From Pseudomonas sp. S06B 330 (GTDB taxonomy: Bacteria > Pseudomonadota > Gammaproteobacteria > Pseudomonadales > Pseudomonadaceae), in NCBI RefSeq assembly GCF_002845275.2, contig NZ_CP088149.1, positions 2,228,501-2,292,500 of the forward strand: a DNA stretch of 64,000 nucleotides, in the 5' to 3' direction. The position numbers and the translations under genes were made by a program. Under the pieces are notes generated by a model. It ran no database searches, was not told the DNA's origin, and worked only from the letters and a program-made list of their open reading frames with translations. The first letter of the stretch is position 1. Every line of letters begins with the position of its first letter. Below are positions 8,342 to 17,204 of this stretch, piece after piece.

Positions 8342-9799
8342 TTAGTAGCTGATCACGACGCCAACACTCAGCTGGTAGTCATCGCCACTGTCCAGGGCGT
8401 TGCCAGCATTGAGGTAGCTGGCGCTGACCAGGGCGTTGACGTCCAGGTGTTTGCCGTCGATGGCCACCGGAAACATCTTCCAGTAGTAGTTGAGGTCGTA
8501 CATCTGTCCGACGTCCTTGCCACTGCCATTGTTGCCTTGGGCAATGGCGCGGTTGCGTTCGCTGCGCTGATCGCCGTCGATGCGCACCGGCAAGGTGCCG
8601 TCGGCATCGCGCAGTTTCAGGTCAGTGACGCGCAGGTCGAGGGCACTGCGTGGGGTCGGGTTGGTTTCCAGGCTGATGCCGTAGTAGCTCAGGTTGCGCA
8701 GATCGAGGCTGACGAACGAGCTGGTCAGGCGCGTGCTGTAGCTGCCCTGACGGGTGATGCGGTCAGACTGGATAGCGTTGAGACGGAAACCATCGTTTTC
8801 GTTGCTCGGCTTGTCGGTCAAGCCGCCGCGCAAGGCAACGCGTGGCGTCCAGGGCAGGTCGTGGAAGCGCTTGCCGATTTCACCCAGCGCCGCCCAGCCA
8901 CTGGCGTTGTGGCCGGTGCTGGTGACACCGTTGTTTTCGGTGTTGTCGACCTTGCCATCGAGCCCGGCCAGTTCTACATGGTAGTCACTGAACAGCGGCG
9001 TCACGTCCAGGTCATCGGCCTTGAAGAACAGCCCGTAGCGCATGCCCTTGAAGTCGTAGCGGTCTTCGGCGTCGTGACCGCTGTGGTCGTTTTCGTGCAT
9101 CAGGCGCACGCCGGCCCAGTTGCGTTCGCTCCAGCGGTAGGCGTATTCACCCATCAGGTAGGTGGTGCGCTCTTCGCTGTCGGCCAGGCTGTTGACGTCG
9201 CTGTTGTAGTTGTAGAACTTTTGCCCCACGGCCAGAAAACCCCGGGAGAAGGTGTCGTTGTAGTTGAAGCGCAGCGACTCCAGGCTGTCGTCCCACCAGA
9301 TGCCGTAGTCATCGAAATAGCGTTGGCGGCCGACCGACAGCGAGAAGCGAGGGTCATCGCCGAGCAGGTTGCGTTTGACGTACAGCTCGCGCAGTTCGGC
9401 GTACCAGCCTTCAGGCTGTTCGCGGTCGAAACTGTTGCTGTTCTCGTTCTGGGTGCTGATCGACTGGCTGGAGTCATAGTTCAGCCACAGACGGCCATAG
9501 ACCATCCATTTGGCCCAGCGCTTTTCTGGCGAGTACCAGGCAAACGATGGCTCGTAGCGCAGGCTGTAGAACATCTCGCGGCTGCGGCCGACTTCGGAGT
9601 TTTCCGGGCCGTAACCGGTTTGCACGGTGAGCTTGTTGAAGAACTCCGACGTGATGATCGGCGCACTGCCGTCGTTGGGCATCACCCGTACCGGTTCAGT
9701 GCTGTCGGCCTCGGGGCCGGTGATTTCTTCTGCGGCCATGGCCGAGTACAGCGGCGTCAGGGCCAGCAGGGCGCCGAACAGGGAGTGATGCGCTTTCAC
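8342..9799 (-). CDS. algE: Outer-membrane alginate export porin AlgE
   Basis: 485 residues from a GTG that overlaps the algK stop (GTGA). Signal peptide MKAHHSLFGALLALTPLYSAMA, cleaved before AEE. The rest is an alternating beta-strand pattern with many Asp, Arg and Tyr residues, and it ends in LSVGVVISY with a C-terminal aromatic, as expected for the 18-strand AlgE barrel. The WAKWMVYGRLWLNYDSSQS and FDDYGIWWDDSLESLRFNY segments are AlgE-like. It exports the polymer across the outer membrane with AlgK. Confidence 0.9.
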   Translation of the reverse strand: MKAHHSLFGALLALTPLYSAMAAEEITGPEADSTEPVRVMPNDGSAPIITSEFFNKLTVQTGYGPENSEVGRSREMFYSLRYEPSFAWYSPEKRWAKWMVYGRLWLNYDSSQSISTQNENSNSFDREQPEGWYAELRELYVKRNLLGDDPRFSLSVGRQRYFDDYGIWWDDSLESLRFNYNDTFSRGFLAVGQKFYNYNSDVNSLADSEERTTYLMGEYAYRWSERNWAGVRLMHENDHSGHDAEDRYDFKGMRYGLFFKADDLDVTPLFSDYHVELAGLDGKVDNTENNGVTSTGHNASGWAALGEIGKRFHDLPWTPRVALRGGLTDKPSNENDGFRLNAIQSDRITRQGSYSTRLTSSFVSLDLRNLSYYGISLETNPTPRSALDLRVTDLKLRDADGTLPVRIDGDQRSERNRAIAQGNNGSGKDVGQMYDLNYYWKMFPVAIDGKHLDVNALVSASYLNAGNALDSGDDYQLSVGVVISY

Positions 9800-11247
9800 A
9801 GGGTTGTCTCCTTCAACAGATCGGCACGTGCCGCCAGGGCACGCTCGATGTCATCCTTTTTGAGAGTCTTTTGCAGACGCTTGAGCAGGCTGCGTGCGCC
9901 GTTTTCACCCAGCTCCACGGCGACCTGGGCGTAGGTGTAGGCCTTGACCGGGTCATGGCAGATGGCGCGGCCGTAGGCGTGCAGGGTGGCCATGCGGTAC
10001 CAGGCGGCGGTAGAGCCGGCTTGGGCCTGGGCCTGAAAGATCTGCAGGGCCTTGTCCTGGTCCGGTTCGTCTTCGACGCCCTTGCTGTAGTACTCGGCCA
10101 GCAGCAGCTGGGCATCGGGGTAATTGCTCGCGATCAGTTCATCGATCAACGCCCGGGCTTTTTGCGGGTCGAGGGTCAGCCAGTTGTTGACCATGTAGAA
10201 CGACGCCTGCAAGGCCTTGGCGCGGGTCGCTTCGCGGGCCTGGACCTGGTCGATCAGCGCCTGGGTTTCCTCGGCGTTGTGCTCGGTGGGGTTGGAGATC
10301 ATGAAGTTGGCCTTGGACACCATGGCCGGTACGAAGCCACGCTCGACGGCGTTCTCACGCCAGCGATGGGCCTCGGCGCGGGCCACGTCGAGGGTATCGC
10401 TGCGGGCTTTTTCCGCCGCCAGTTGGGCCGCATCCGGCTGCGCCCGAGCCGGGCCCATGGCGCTGGTCTGGCGCTCGTAGCGGTCGGCCTCAAGCTCGGC
10501 ACGTTGTACGCTGTTGATGCTGTCGAGCAGTGAACCGATGCGGTGCACGATCTCCACCGGCAGGGTCGGCCGCTGGGCTTCGAGGCTGCGGGCAAAGGCT
10601 GGAAAGGCACGGTCCTGATCGTCGCCGAGGAAGCGGTAATAGCGGTCGATCGCCCGCACATCCACGCGCACGGCCTGCTGGTACCAGTGTTCGGCTTGCT
10701 GGCGGTCACCCTGACGCTCAGCCAGTACGGCGCTGTACAGCTCAGGGCGGCAATTGAGCAGGCACGACTGCTGGTACAGTGCGAGCAACTGTTGGGCCTG
10801 ATCGGTGGAGACCAGTTGCGGGTACACCAGAAACACTTCGAGGGTGGTGCTGGCGTTGCGCGGGTCGAGGGTCGCCGGGTAGTGCGTCAGCGCCTGCGCT
10901 ACCCAATCACGCTGGCCCGGTTGCAGGCTGGGGGTACGGTCGAGCAGGCGCGCCAACGAGGCCAACGCCGGAATCTGCCCGCGGCCATCGGCGAACGCCT
11001 CCTTATACAGGCGGATCACTTCCTGGCGGCTGGCACCGTCGGTGTTGGCCAGGACATCGCCAAGCAGCAGCTTGGAGGCCAGGTCGCCACGCTCGGAGAG
11101 CAGGCGCAGATCACCGCTGACATTGGCACTGGGGTCCTTGTACAGCGTATAGCGGATCTGCTCCAGGCTCTGGCCGGCCGATACGGCACTGGCGCAAGCT
11201 ACGCACAGGCCTGCCAACAGCAGGCGGGAGGGCATCATCGCGTTCAT
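9796..11247 (-). CDS. algK: Periplasmic TPR/Sel1 scaffold AlgK
   Basis: 483 residues from ATG 11247, preceded by GGAAGGA; the frame also has a TTG at 11253. Helical repeats run through the whole protein, with Sel1-type motifs at the C-terminus (AQLLLAEYYSKGVEDEPDQD, then AWYRMATLHAYGRAIC). AlgK joins AlgE in the outer membrane and helps assemble the secretion channel. AlgK of P. aeruginosa is a lipoprotein. Here the leader LLLAGLCVACASAVSAG has no clean lipobox (neither cysteine is preceded by L-A/S-G/A) and looks better suited to signal peptidase I after AVSA. The protein may therefore be soluble in the periplasm. Confidence 0.86.
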   Translation of the reverse strand: MNAMMPSRLLLAGLCVACASAVSAGQSLEQIRYTLYKDPSANVSGDLRLLSERGDLASKLLLGDVLANTDGASRQEVIRLYKEAFADGRGQIPALASLARLLDRTPSLQPGQRDWVAQALTHYPATLDPRNASTTLEVFLVYPQLVSTDQAQQLLALYQQSCLLNCRPELYSAVLAERQGDRQQAEHWYQQAVRVDVRAIDRYYRFLGDDQDRAFPAFARSLEAQRPTLPVEIVHRIGSLLDSINSVQRAELEADRYERQTSAMGPARAQPDAAQLAAEKARSDTLDVARAEAHRWRENAVERGFVPAMVSKANFMISNPTEHNAEETQALIDQVQAREATRAKALQASFYMVNNWLTLDPQKARALIDELIASNYPDAQLLLAEYYSKGVEDEPDQDKALQIFQAQAQAGSTAAWYRMATLHAYGRAICHDPVKAYTYAQVAVELGENGARSLLKRLQKTLKKDDIERALAARADLLKETTL

Positions 11248-11267
11248 CGCCAATCCTTCCTTTGCGC

Positions 11268-12431
11268 TCAGCGCGACGCCGTGAACGGCAAGCCCAGGAA
11301 CAGGTCGACCGCCACTGGCTTCTGGTAGGCCTGACGCGGCAACGGGGTGTCCGGCGCGATGGTCAGGGCCAGGTTCTTGTTGGCTTCATCGACGCGCGAA
11401 TCGACCACCTTGCCGCTGAAGTGCTCATCCAGGCCGAACACTTTCAGGTCCACCGAAGTCACCCGGGAAATGTCGGCGAGCTTGTCGAACGGCACGTTGG
11501 CGGTAACGAACAGGCCTTGGTCGCGCGGCAGCAAATGCATCAGCGGCGCTTGCTTGTAGCCATAGCCATCGAGCGGCTGGGTGGGGAAGTAAACGTCGCA
11601 ATCGCACGGGCTGTTGATCACCGTCTCGATGGTGGCGCGCCCGAGCAGGGTTTGCAGGTCGCCTGGCGACAGGTCGGCCACAGCTTTCATGTCGGCTGGG
11701 CTGGTGAAGCTGGTGGCCAGTTGCGTGGAGATGTTGGCCAGTGGCTGGCCGGCCTTCACGTCGGTCTGGCCAGGCTGCAGAAGGAACTTCACATAGCCGT
11801 TGTCAGGCATGCTGATGACCTGGGCATTGGCCGACACCTGGGCCTGCACCGCAGGAATGCGGAAGAACAGCAGGTAGCTCTTGTAAGCCACGAAGCTCAG
11901 GGCGGCGAGGCCGGCGGCGGTGTAGAGCAGAGTGCCGGCCACCGCTTTAAGGCGATCGCCGCTACTGCGCGCACTGGCGTGCTGTTGCTTGCGCTCTTTG
12001 ATGTAGTTTTCCCGCTGCATCACATTGAACAGGCCGTTGATGTCGGCAATTTCGCCCGACAGGTAGGCACTGATGATGTAGCGCAGGATGTCGCGCTTCT
12101 GCGCATCGAGGTCGACGAACTGGGCACCGACTTCTTCGCCACGCTGGGAGACGATGCGTACTTTGCTGTCCAGGCTCAGGTCGACCTGGTTAAGGCGCAG
12201 GCGGATCGAGGCGTTGTACAGGCTGCCGATGGTCAGCGGCTTGTCGTGGCGCAGGCCAATGCCGCCCAGCGAGATGTCCTGCAAGGTGGTGTCCAGCGTC
12301 GGCTGGCCATCCGCTGCCAGGGTGACCTTGGCGTTGATCCGGGTGCGTACGTACTGGCGCTCGTCGATCGCTTCATGAACGACGTTGGCGGCAGCTTTGG
12401 CGGGAACGGTAGGTGTACTTGAGCTACTCAT
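11268..12431 (-). CDS. alg44: Alginate co-polymerase Alg44 (PilZ c-di-GMP receptor)
   Basis: 387 residues. The N-terminal cytoplasmic PilZ domain keeps both c-di-GMP motifs: RxxxR at residues 25-29 (RQYVR) and DxSxxG at 52-57 (DISLGG). A single membrane helix follows near residues 170-195 (GTLLYTAAGLAALSFVAYKS), then a HlyD-like periplasmic region. The protein activates polymerisation by Alg8 when c-di-GMP is bound. The intact motifs predict that synthesis of this polymer is c-di-GMP-controlled. It starts 15 bases downstream of alg8. Confidence 0.92.
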   Translation of the reverse strand: MSSSSTPTVPAKAAANVVHEAIDERQYVRTRINAKVTLAADGQPTLDTTLQDISLGGIGLRHDKPLTIGSLYNASIRLRLNQVDLSLDSKVRIVSQRGEEVGAQFVDLDAQKRDILRYIISAYLSGEIADINGLFNVMQRENYIKERKQQHASARSSGDRLKAVAGTLLYTAAGLAALSFVAYKSYLLFFRIPAVQAQVSANAQVISMPDNGYVKFLLQPGQTDVKAGQPLANISTQLATSFTSPADMKAVADLSPGDLQTLLGRATIETVINSPCDCDVYFPTQPLDGYGYKQAPLMHLLPRDQGLFVTANVPFDKLADISRVTSVDLKVFGLDEHFSGKVVDSRVDEANKNLALTIAPDTPLPRQAYQKPVAVDLFLGLPFTASR

Positions 12432-12446
12432 GGCAGGCGCCTTTCC

Positions 12447-13970
12447 TTAACGTTGCGTGAGTTCGAGAAGAACCGAGATGACCCCGAAGAAGATGGCGAT
12501 CGATGAAAACAGCATCGCCTTGGAGGACCAGCGGTTCAGGGCAGCATCGAAGTCGACGTTGCCGTTGCTTAATGTGGTTTTCTGTCGGGTCCAGCGCTGT
12601 TGATCCATATGAAACAGCGCGTAGATCTTCATCACCGAGCCGACAATCTGGTTGTAATAAAGAACGAAGGGGTACACCGGGCTCACCGGGTGACCGGCGA
12701 ACAGGAACAGCACGGTGACAATGCTGCGCGACAGCAGCACCCAGAACAGGTACACCAGCAGGTACTGAATGCCGAACACCAGGCCGGCCACCACCGAGGC
12801 GGTCAGGCCCATCAGGCAGGTCCACATCGACACGCGCTGATCGAGCAGCACGTAGAGGGTGAACAGGCCAAGGCGCGCACGGCCGAGCAGGGCGGTGGCC
12901 CGAAAGTTCTGGCGCAATGAGTTGCCGTACCAGCGGAACATCAGTAGCCGGGTGGCGCGCCAGAAGCTGTTGTCTGGTGGATGCTCGACGGTCAGGGTGT
13001 TGCTGTCGGGCACGTAGAACGTGTCCCAGCCGGCACGCATCAGGCTCAGCCACGAGGACTTGTCGTCACCGGTGAGAAACTGGAAACGCCCCAGGCGCCA
13101 GTGCTCGAGAAAGTCGGCTTCGACATCGCGGATGAAGTCCGGATCGGTCATGACGCTGGCGCGAAAGAACGACAGGCGTCCGGTCAGGGTCAGCACCCGG
13201 TGCGACAGAGCCATGGAGCACATGTTGATGTGCCGCTGGACGAAACGCATCGAGTGCCACTGACGCATCAGGTTGCTGCCTTCGACTTCACAGAACTCGT
13301 TGGTGGTCAGGCCGCCGACCTTAGGCAGGTAGGCAAACAGCTTGACCGCGCGCTCGACGCAGCCGGGCAGCATCATGGTGTCGCCGTCGACCACACCGAC
13401 CACCGAATCTTCCAGGGGCATCTGCCGCGACAGGGCGCGAAAGGCATGGGCCAGGCCATCGCGCTTGCCGGTGCCACGGGCGCGAACGATCACCAGCTTG
13501 ATGTCGTCGCGGTCCTTGACCTCGTTGCGCATGATTTGCTTGATGAACTGCTCATCGCCTTTCTCGACAATCGAGGCAATCACCGTGCACGGCACCTTCA
13601 GCCGTTGCACCTCCTGGAACACCGACTGGTAGACCTTGAAGGTGGTGTGGGTGGGGATGCGAAAGCTGGTCACCACCATGAACATGTGCGCGGGCAGCGC
13701 TGCATCACCCATGCGCTCGACGGCCTTGCGGATGCGCGGAAACTTCCAATGCAGGAAGTACATGCCGCGCAGGTAATGGACGATGGCATTGCCATAGCGC
13801 CACATCCCCAAGGTGCCGATGATGAAGATGAAGCTGTGGTGGCTGGGGTCCAGATACGTTGGGGCGATCATCTCCGAAGCCAGGGCGATCAGGCCGAACA
13901 GGCAAGCCCAAGCGCAAAAGCTGGTGGCGGCCCGTCGTGCGCCCGAAGGCGGTTGTTGCTGTCGTTCCAT
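12447..13970 (-). CDS. alg8: Mannuronan synthase Alg8 (GT2)
   Basis: 507 residues: two N-terminal membrane helices, a cytoplasmic GT2 domain and C-terminal helices from about residue 370. It polymerises GDP-mannuronate at the inner membrane. The metal-binding DGD is in VVGVVDGDTMMLPG, the second acidic block is RDVEADFLEHW, and the catalytic TGDD is in QFLTGDDKSSWLSLMRAGW. RWYGNSLRQN fits the acceptor-site QxxRW-like region. Its length matches Alg8 (about 494). A 155-base gap separates it from algD with no clear terminator. Confidence 0.92.
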   Translation of the reverse strand: MERQQQPPSGARRAATSFCAWACLFGLIALASEMIAPTYLDPSHHSFIFIIGTLGMWRYGNAIVHYLRGMYFLHWKFPRIRKAVERMGDAALPAHMFMVVTSFRIPTHTTFKVYQSVFQEVQRLKVPCTVIASIVEKGDEQFIKQIMRNEVKDRDDIKLVIVRARGTGKRDGLAHAFRALSRQMPLEDSVVGVVDGDTMMLPGCVERAVKLFAYLPKVGGLTTNEFCEVEGSNLMRQWHSMRFVQRHINMCSMALSHRVLTLTGRLSFFRASVMTDPDFIRDVEADFLEHWRLGRFQFLTGDDKSSWLSLMRAGWDTFYVPDSNTLTVEHPPDNSFWRATRLLMFRWYGNSLRQNFRATALLGRARLGLFTLYVLLDQRVSMWTCLMGLTASVVAGLVFGIQYLLVYLFWVLLSRSIVTVLFLFAGHPVSPVYPFVLYYNQIVGSVMKIYALFHMDQQRWTRQKTTLSNGNVDFDAALNRWSSKAMLFSSIAIFFGVISVLLELTQR

Positions 13971-14125
13971 CTAACCGTTGCTCCGTTGTACAGACACCTG
14001 GGCCTGAGCGAAAAGCGCACTTGCCAAGCCCGACCGGGTGCGGCAGGCAGTCAAAGGCAGGTTTGCAAATCGATCAGGCGCAGGCCTGGGATGCTTGCCG
14101 TGGGCTCTCTACGGAGCGCTTGGCG

Positions 14126-15433
14126 TTACCAGCAGATACCCTGTTGGCTGTCGTTGCTGCCATGGGGCATAAAGCCGACCAGGTCGATGACCTGTTTGCC
14201 TTCGGCAACATCCAGGGCTTGGGCAAAGCTGTCGTCGTTGTTGCCGAGCACGATCACGTCAGCGCCGTCGATGACCTTGCGCAGGTCATTGCACAGCAGT
14301 GAGGAAACGTGGGGGATCTTCGACTCGATGTAGTCGCGGTTGGCACCGAAGACTCGCGCATATTCGACGTTGGCGTCATAGATGCTCAGCTCGTAGCCCT
14401 TGCCGATGAGCATTTCCGCCAGTTCCACCAACGGGCTTTCGCGCAGGTCGTCGGTGCCGGACTTGAAGCTCAGGCCGAGCAGGCCGATACGACGCTTGTC
14501 CTGACGGGCGATCAGTTCGAAAGCGTTGCGCACCTGATTGCGGTTGCTGTCCATGATCGCCGCCAGTAGCGGGTGCTCAACGTCCAGTTGCCCGGCGCGG
14601 TAGGTGAGGGCGCGCACGTCCTTGGGCAGGCACGAGCCGCCGAAGGCAAAACCTGGGCGCAGGTAGTAGCGCGACAGGTTGAGCTTGTAGTCCTGGCAGA
14701 CCACGTCCATTACTTCGCGGCCATCGACGCCGGAGGCCTTGGCGATGTTGCCGATCTCGTTGGCAAAGCTGACCTTGGTCGCGTGCCAGACGTTGCAGGT
14801 GTACTTGATCATCTCCGCGACTTCGATCGATTTGCGGATCACCGGCGCGTCCAGACCCTTGTACAGCGACTCGAGCAGGTCGCCAGAGTGTTGGTCGAGT
14901 TCGCCAATGACGGTCATGGCCGGGAAGTCGTAGTCCTGGATGGCAGTGCTTTCGCGCAGGAACTCCGGGTTCACGGCAACGCCGAAGTCAATCCCGGCGC
15001 GTTTGCCCGAAGCTTTCTCGAGAATCGGGATGACGACATTTTTCGCGGTGCCTGGCAGTACCGTGCTACGGACGACGACGGTGTGACGGCTGGCTTTGTC
15101 ACGCAGGGCCGTGCCGATTTCCTGGCAGACCGCTTCCATGTAGACCAGGTCCAGATCGCCGTTTTTCTTGCTGGGCGTGCCAACGCACAGCAGCGACATC
15201 TCGGTCGCCAACACGGCGGCCTGAACATCAGTGGTGCCGCGCAGGCGACCATGATTGACGCCATCGAGCAGCAGTTGCTCCAGCCCAGGCTCAACAATCG
15301 GCGACTTGCCCTGGTTGATCATGTCGATCTTGTCCTGGGAAATGTCGACCCCCAACACCTGATGGCCACGGGCGGACAAACAGCCCGCACACACAGCACC
15401 CACATAACCCAATCCGAAAATACTGATGTTCAT
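14126..15433 (-). CDS. algD: GDP-mannose 6-dehydrogenase AlgD
   Basis: 435 residues from ATG 15433, behind a GAGGGA ribosome site; the open frame extends further upstream but without family similarity. AlgD oxidises GDP-mannose twice to GDP-mannuronate, the committed step. The NAD-binding loop is MNISIFGLGYVGAVCAG, and the catalytic cysteine is in FAFGGSCLPKDVRAL with its conserved lysine. TGTDDLRESPLV is a family signature. It is the first gene of the operon and lies behind a long AT-rich leader, as algD does elsewhere. No algA or algC is present in the window, so GDP-mannose must come from genes elsewhere. Confidence 0.93.
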   Translation of the reverse strand: MNISIFGLGYVGAVCAGCLSARGHQVLGVDISQDKIDMINQGKSPIVEPGLEQLLLDGVNHGRLRGTTDVQAAVLATEMSLLCVGTPSKKNGDLDLVYMEAVCQEIGTALRDKASRHTVVVRSTVLPGTAKNVVIPILEKASGKRAGIDFGVAVNPEFLRESTAIQDYDFPAMTVIGELDQHSGDLLESLYKGLDAPVIRKSIEVAEMIKYTCNVWHATKVSFANEIGNIAKASGVDGREVMDVVCQDYKLNLSRYYLRPGFAFGGSCLPKDVRALTYRAGQLDVEHPLLAAIMDSNRNQVRNAFELIARQDKRRIGLLGLSFKSGTDDLRESPLVELAEMLIGKGYELSIYDANVEYARVFGANRDYIESKIPHVSSLLCNDLRKVIDGADVIVLGNNDDSFAQALDVAEGKQVIDLVGFMPHGSNDSQQGICW

Positions 15434-16075
15434 AGTTCCCTCTTCCGCGCTCAGCCAAGCTGACTCGGTTACTCGGTTTATCGAAGATAGCGACGGGGCG
15501 AGCACGCATAATCCAATCGCGCGCTGAACAGGCGATGGCCGTGTTGTTCGTTGTCTTATTTCTATCCTAAGGGGGATTTTTTTAGTTAGGCAAGCACTCT
15601 CTTGTTAGTGATTAAAAACAGTTTGATATTTGTTTGTTAAGTTTTAAAAACTGTTAAAAATCAACGACTTAAAGTTGTCAATAAGTTGTGTGTCAAAAAA
15701 TCGATCAACCCTCGATTGTCGAGTTTATGGCGTCAATAAACTGTGTTTGTGGTTTGTTTTGACGGGCTTCTGACGGTTTTTTTCTGTGATTTGCCGCCGT
15801 GCTTGAACTTTTTTGGGGTGATAAGTTGCTGCCTTTAATCATCAATAACTAAGTTTTCGCTGGCGTTTTTTTTCATTAAAAGTTGCGCGATTAATTCGGC
15901 GTTATCGTTCACTCCAATGTCCGATAAGGCCCTGTACAGACAACTACAGACAGGCGGTGCGCCGATTGGCTTGTGCACGGCGCGATTTGTTCGGCATAGT
16001 GCTGCTCCAGAGGCCCTATCCCGCAGGTTTAGGGGGTGGCCCGTAAGGGCGATGCAGCAACAACAGGGAATGGCA
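15434..16075. promoter_or_regulatory. AT-rich intergenic regulatory region upstream of algD
   Basis: 640 bases without a credible gene. From about 15541 to 15870 the sequence is much richer in A and T than its surroundings, with runs of T and A and an inverted repeat (AAACAGTTT at 15616-15624 against AAACTGTT at 15648-15655). No AlgU-type GAACTT site faces algD; the only GAACTT (15805-15810) points away from it. It could bind MvaT/H-NS-type proteins, which is an inference from composition only. Confidence 0.55.
15564..15593 (-). promoter_or_regulatory. Possible sigma70-like promoter for the algD operon
   Basis: On the minus strand TTGCCT (complement of 15588-15593) and TAGGAT (complement of 15564-15569) are 18 bases apart, about 130 bases before the algD start. 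Each hexamer matches the consensus at four of six positions. Weak evidence, given mainly because no AlgU or sigma54 site was found. Confidence 0.25.
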
Positions 16076-16483
16076 ATGAACGGAATCGGAACCCGGCTAC
16101 GGGAAGAAAGGGAGCGTCTGGGCCTGACCCAGCGCGTGTTCGGTGATATTGGTGGGGTCGAGCCCAATGCTCAGGGCAAGTACGAAAGTGGCGAGCGAAC
16201 GCCCAAGGCGGATTACCTGGCGGCCGTCGCCGCCCGAGGGGTCGATGCCTTGTATGTGTTGAGCGGTCGGCGTGCTCCCGTAGCACAAAGCAGCCTGACC
16301 CCGGAGGACGAGCGCTTGCTCGGCGCCTTTCGCAGCTTGCCTGCGGCCGATCAGTCTGCGGTCCGGCAATTGCTTGGCAGTCTGGCCGCCGCCCTGTCAG
16401 TGGACTGTGCACAGGATTCGAGGCCGGAATCCACCGGATTCCGGCGTGGGCTGGGCAAGGGCAAAATTGCCGCACTGCGATGA
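16076..16483 (+). CDS. XRE-family HTH transcriptional regulator
   Basis: 135 residues from ATG 16076, with CAGGGA six bases upstream; in-frame ATGs at 16070 and 16052 are alternatives. An N-terminal helix-turn-helix of the Cro/C1 type spans about residues 5-60 (TRLREERERLGLTQRVFGD, then NAQGKYESGERTPKADYL). The C-terminal half is short and helical (LTPEDERLLGAFRSLPAADQ), a tail seen in many Pseudomonas XRE regulators. Its target is unknown. It lies divergent from the algD operon and 78 bases before gacA, so control of either neighbour is possible but is only a guess. Confidence 0.85.
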   Translation: MNGIGTRLREERERLGLTQRVFGDIGGVEPNAQGKYESGERTPKADYLAAVAARGVDALYVLSGRRAPVAQSSLTPEDERLLGAFRSLPAADQSAVRQLLGSLAAALSVDCAQDSRPESTGFRRGLGKGKIAALR

Positions 16484-16561
16484 CGTGTTCCGTTAGCTCT
16501 AGCGCTTGGTTTTTTGCTAAGGTGGCGGGATCCAATTGCCGCCGCAGTGCGAGGTGTCTGC

Positions 16562-17200
16562 TTGATTAGGGTCCTGGTGGTCGATGATCACGATCTGGTA
16601 CGTACGGGCATCACTCGTATGCTGGCCGATATCGATGGCTTGCAGGTGGTGGGCGAGGCCGACTCTGGCGAGGCATCCTTGAAGGTTGCACGTGAGCTCA
16701 AGCCCGATGTGGTCCTGATGGACGTGAAGATGCCTGGGATCGGCGGCCTTGAAGCCACCCGCAAACTGCTGCGCAGTCATCCGGACGTGAAAGTGGTGGC
16801 GGTGACCGTTTGTGAAGAAGACCCCTTTCCCACGCGCTTGTTGCAGGCAGGGGCCGCCGGTTACCTGACCAAAGGTGCGGGGCTCGATGAAATGGTCCAG
16901 GCCATTCGTCTGGTGTTTGCCGGGCAGCGTTACATCAGCCCGCAGATCGCCCAGCAGTTGGCGCTCAAGTCGTTCCAGCCCCAAGGCTCGCCGTTCGATG
17001 CGCTGTCGGAGCGCGAGATCCAGATTGCGCTGATGATCGTGGGTTGCCAGAAGGTGCAGATCATCTCCGACAAGCTGTGCCTATCACCGAAAACGGTCAA
17101 TACTTACCGTTACCGGATCTTCGAAAAACTTTCGGTCACCAGCGACGTCGAACTGACGCTGCTGGCGGTCCGCCATGGCATGGTTGACGCCAGTCTCTGA
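16562..17200 (+). CDS. gacA: Response regulator GacA
   Basis: 212 residues starting at TTG 16562 with GAGGTG five bases upstream; gacA is known to use TTG in pseudomonads. Receiver domain: acidic pair D8-D9 in [13 protein letters not shown], phosphorylated Asp54 in [10 protein letters not shown], and the conserved Lys in GYLTKGAG. LuxR-type HTH at the C-terminus ([20 protein letters not shown], then [17 protein letters not shown]). GacA is phosphorylated by GacS and activates the Rsm small RNAs, which control exopolysaccharide, biofilm and secondary metabolism, so it is a plausible regulator of the cluster next door. uvrC follows after four bases, the usual arrangement. Confidence 0.97.
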   Translation: MIRVLVVDDHDLVRTGITRMLADIDGLQVVGEADSGEASLKVARELKPDVVLMDVKMPGIGGLEATRKLLRSHPDVKVVAVTVCEEDPFPTRLLQAGAAGYLTKGAGLDEMVQAIRLVFAGQRYISPQIAQQLALKSFQPQGSPFDALSEREIQIALMIVGCQKVQIISDKLCLSPKTVNTYRYRIFEKLSVTSDVELTLLAVRHGMVDASL

Positions 17201-17204
17201 GCTC

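Noticed and set aside
8252..9934. 560-codon plus-strand ORF opposite algE
   Set aside because: Exact antisense shadow of algE in GC-rich DNA; valine/glutamine-rich low-sense translation and no ribosome site.
15805..15810. GAACTT as an AlgU -35 box for algD
   Set aside because: It is on the plus strand, pointing away from algD, and no TCTGA-like -10 follows at 16-17 bases.
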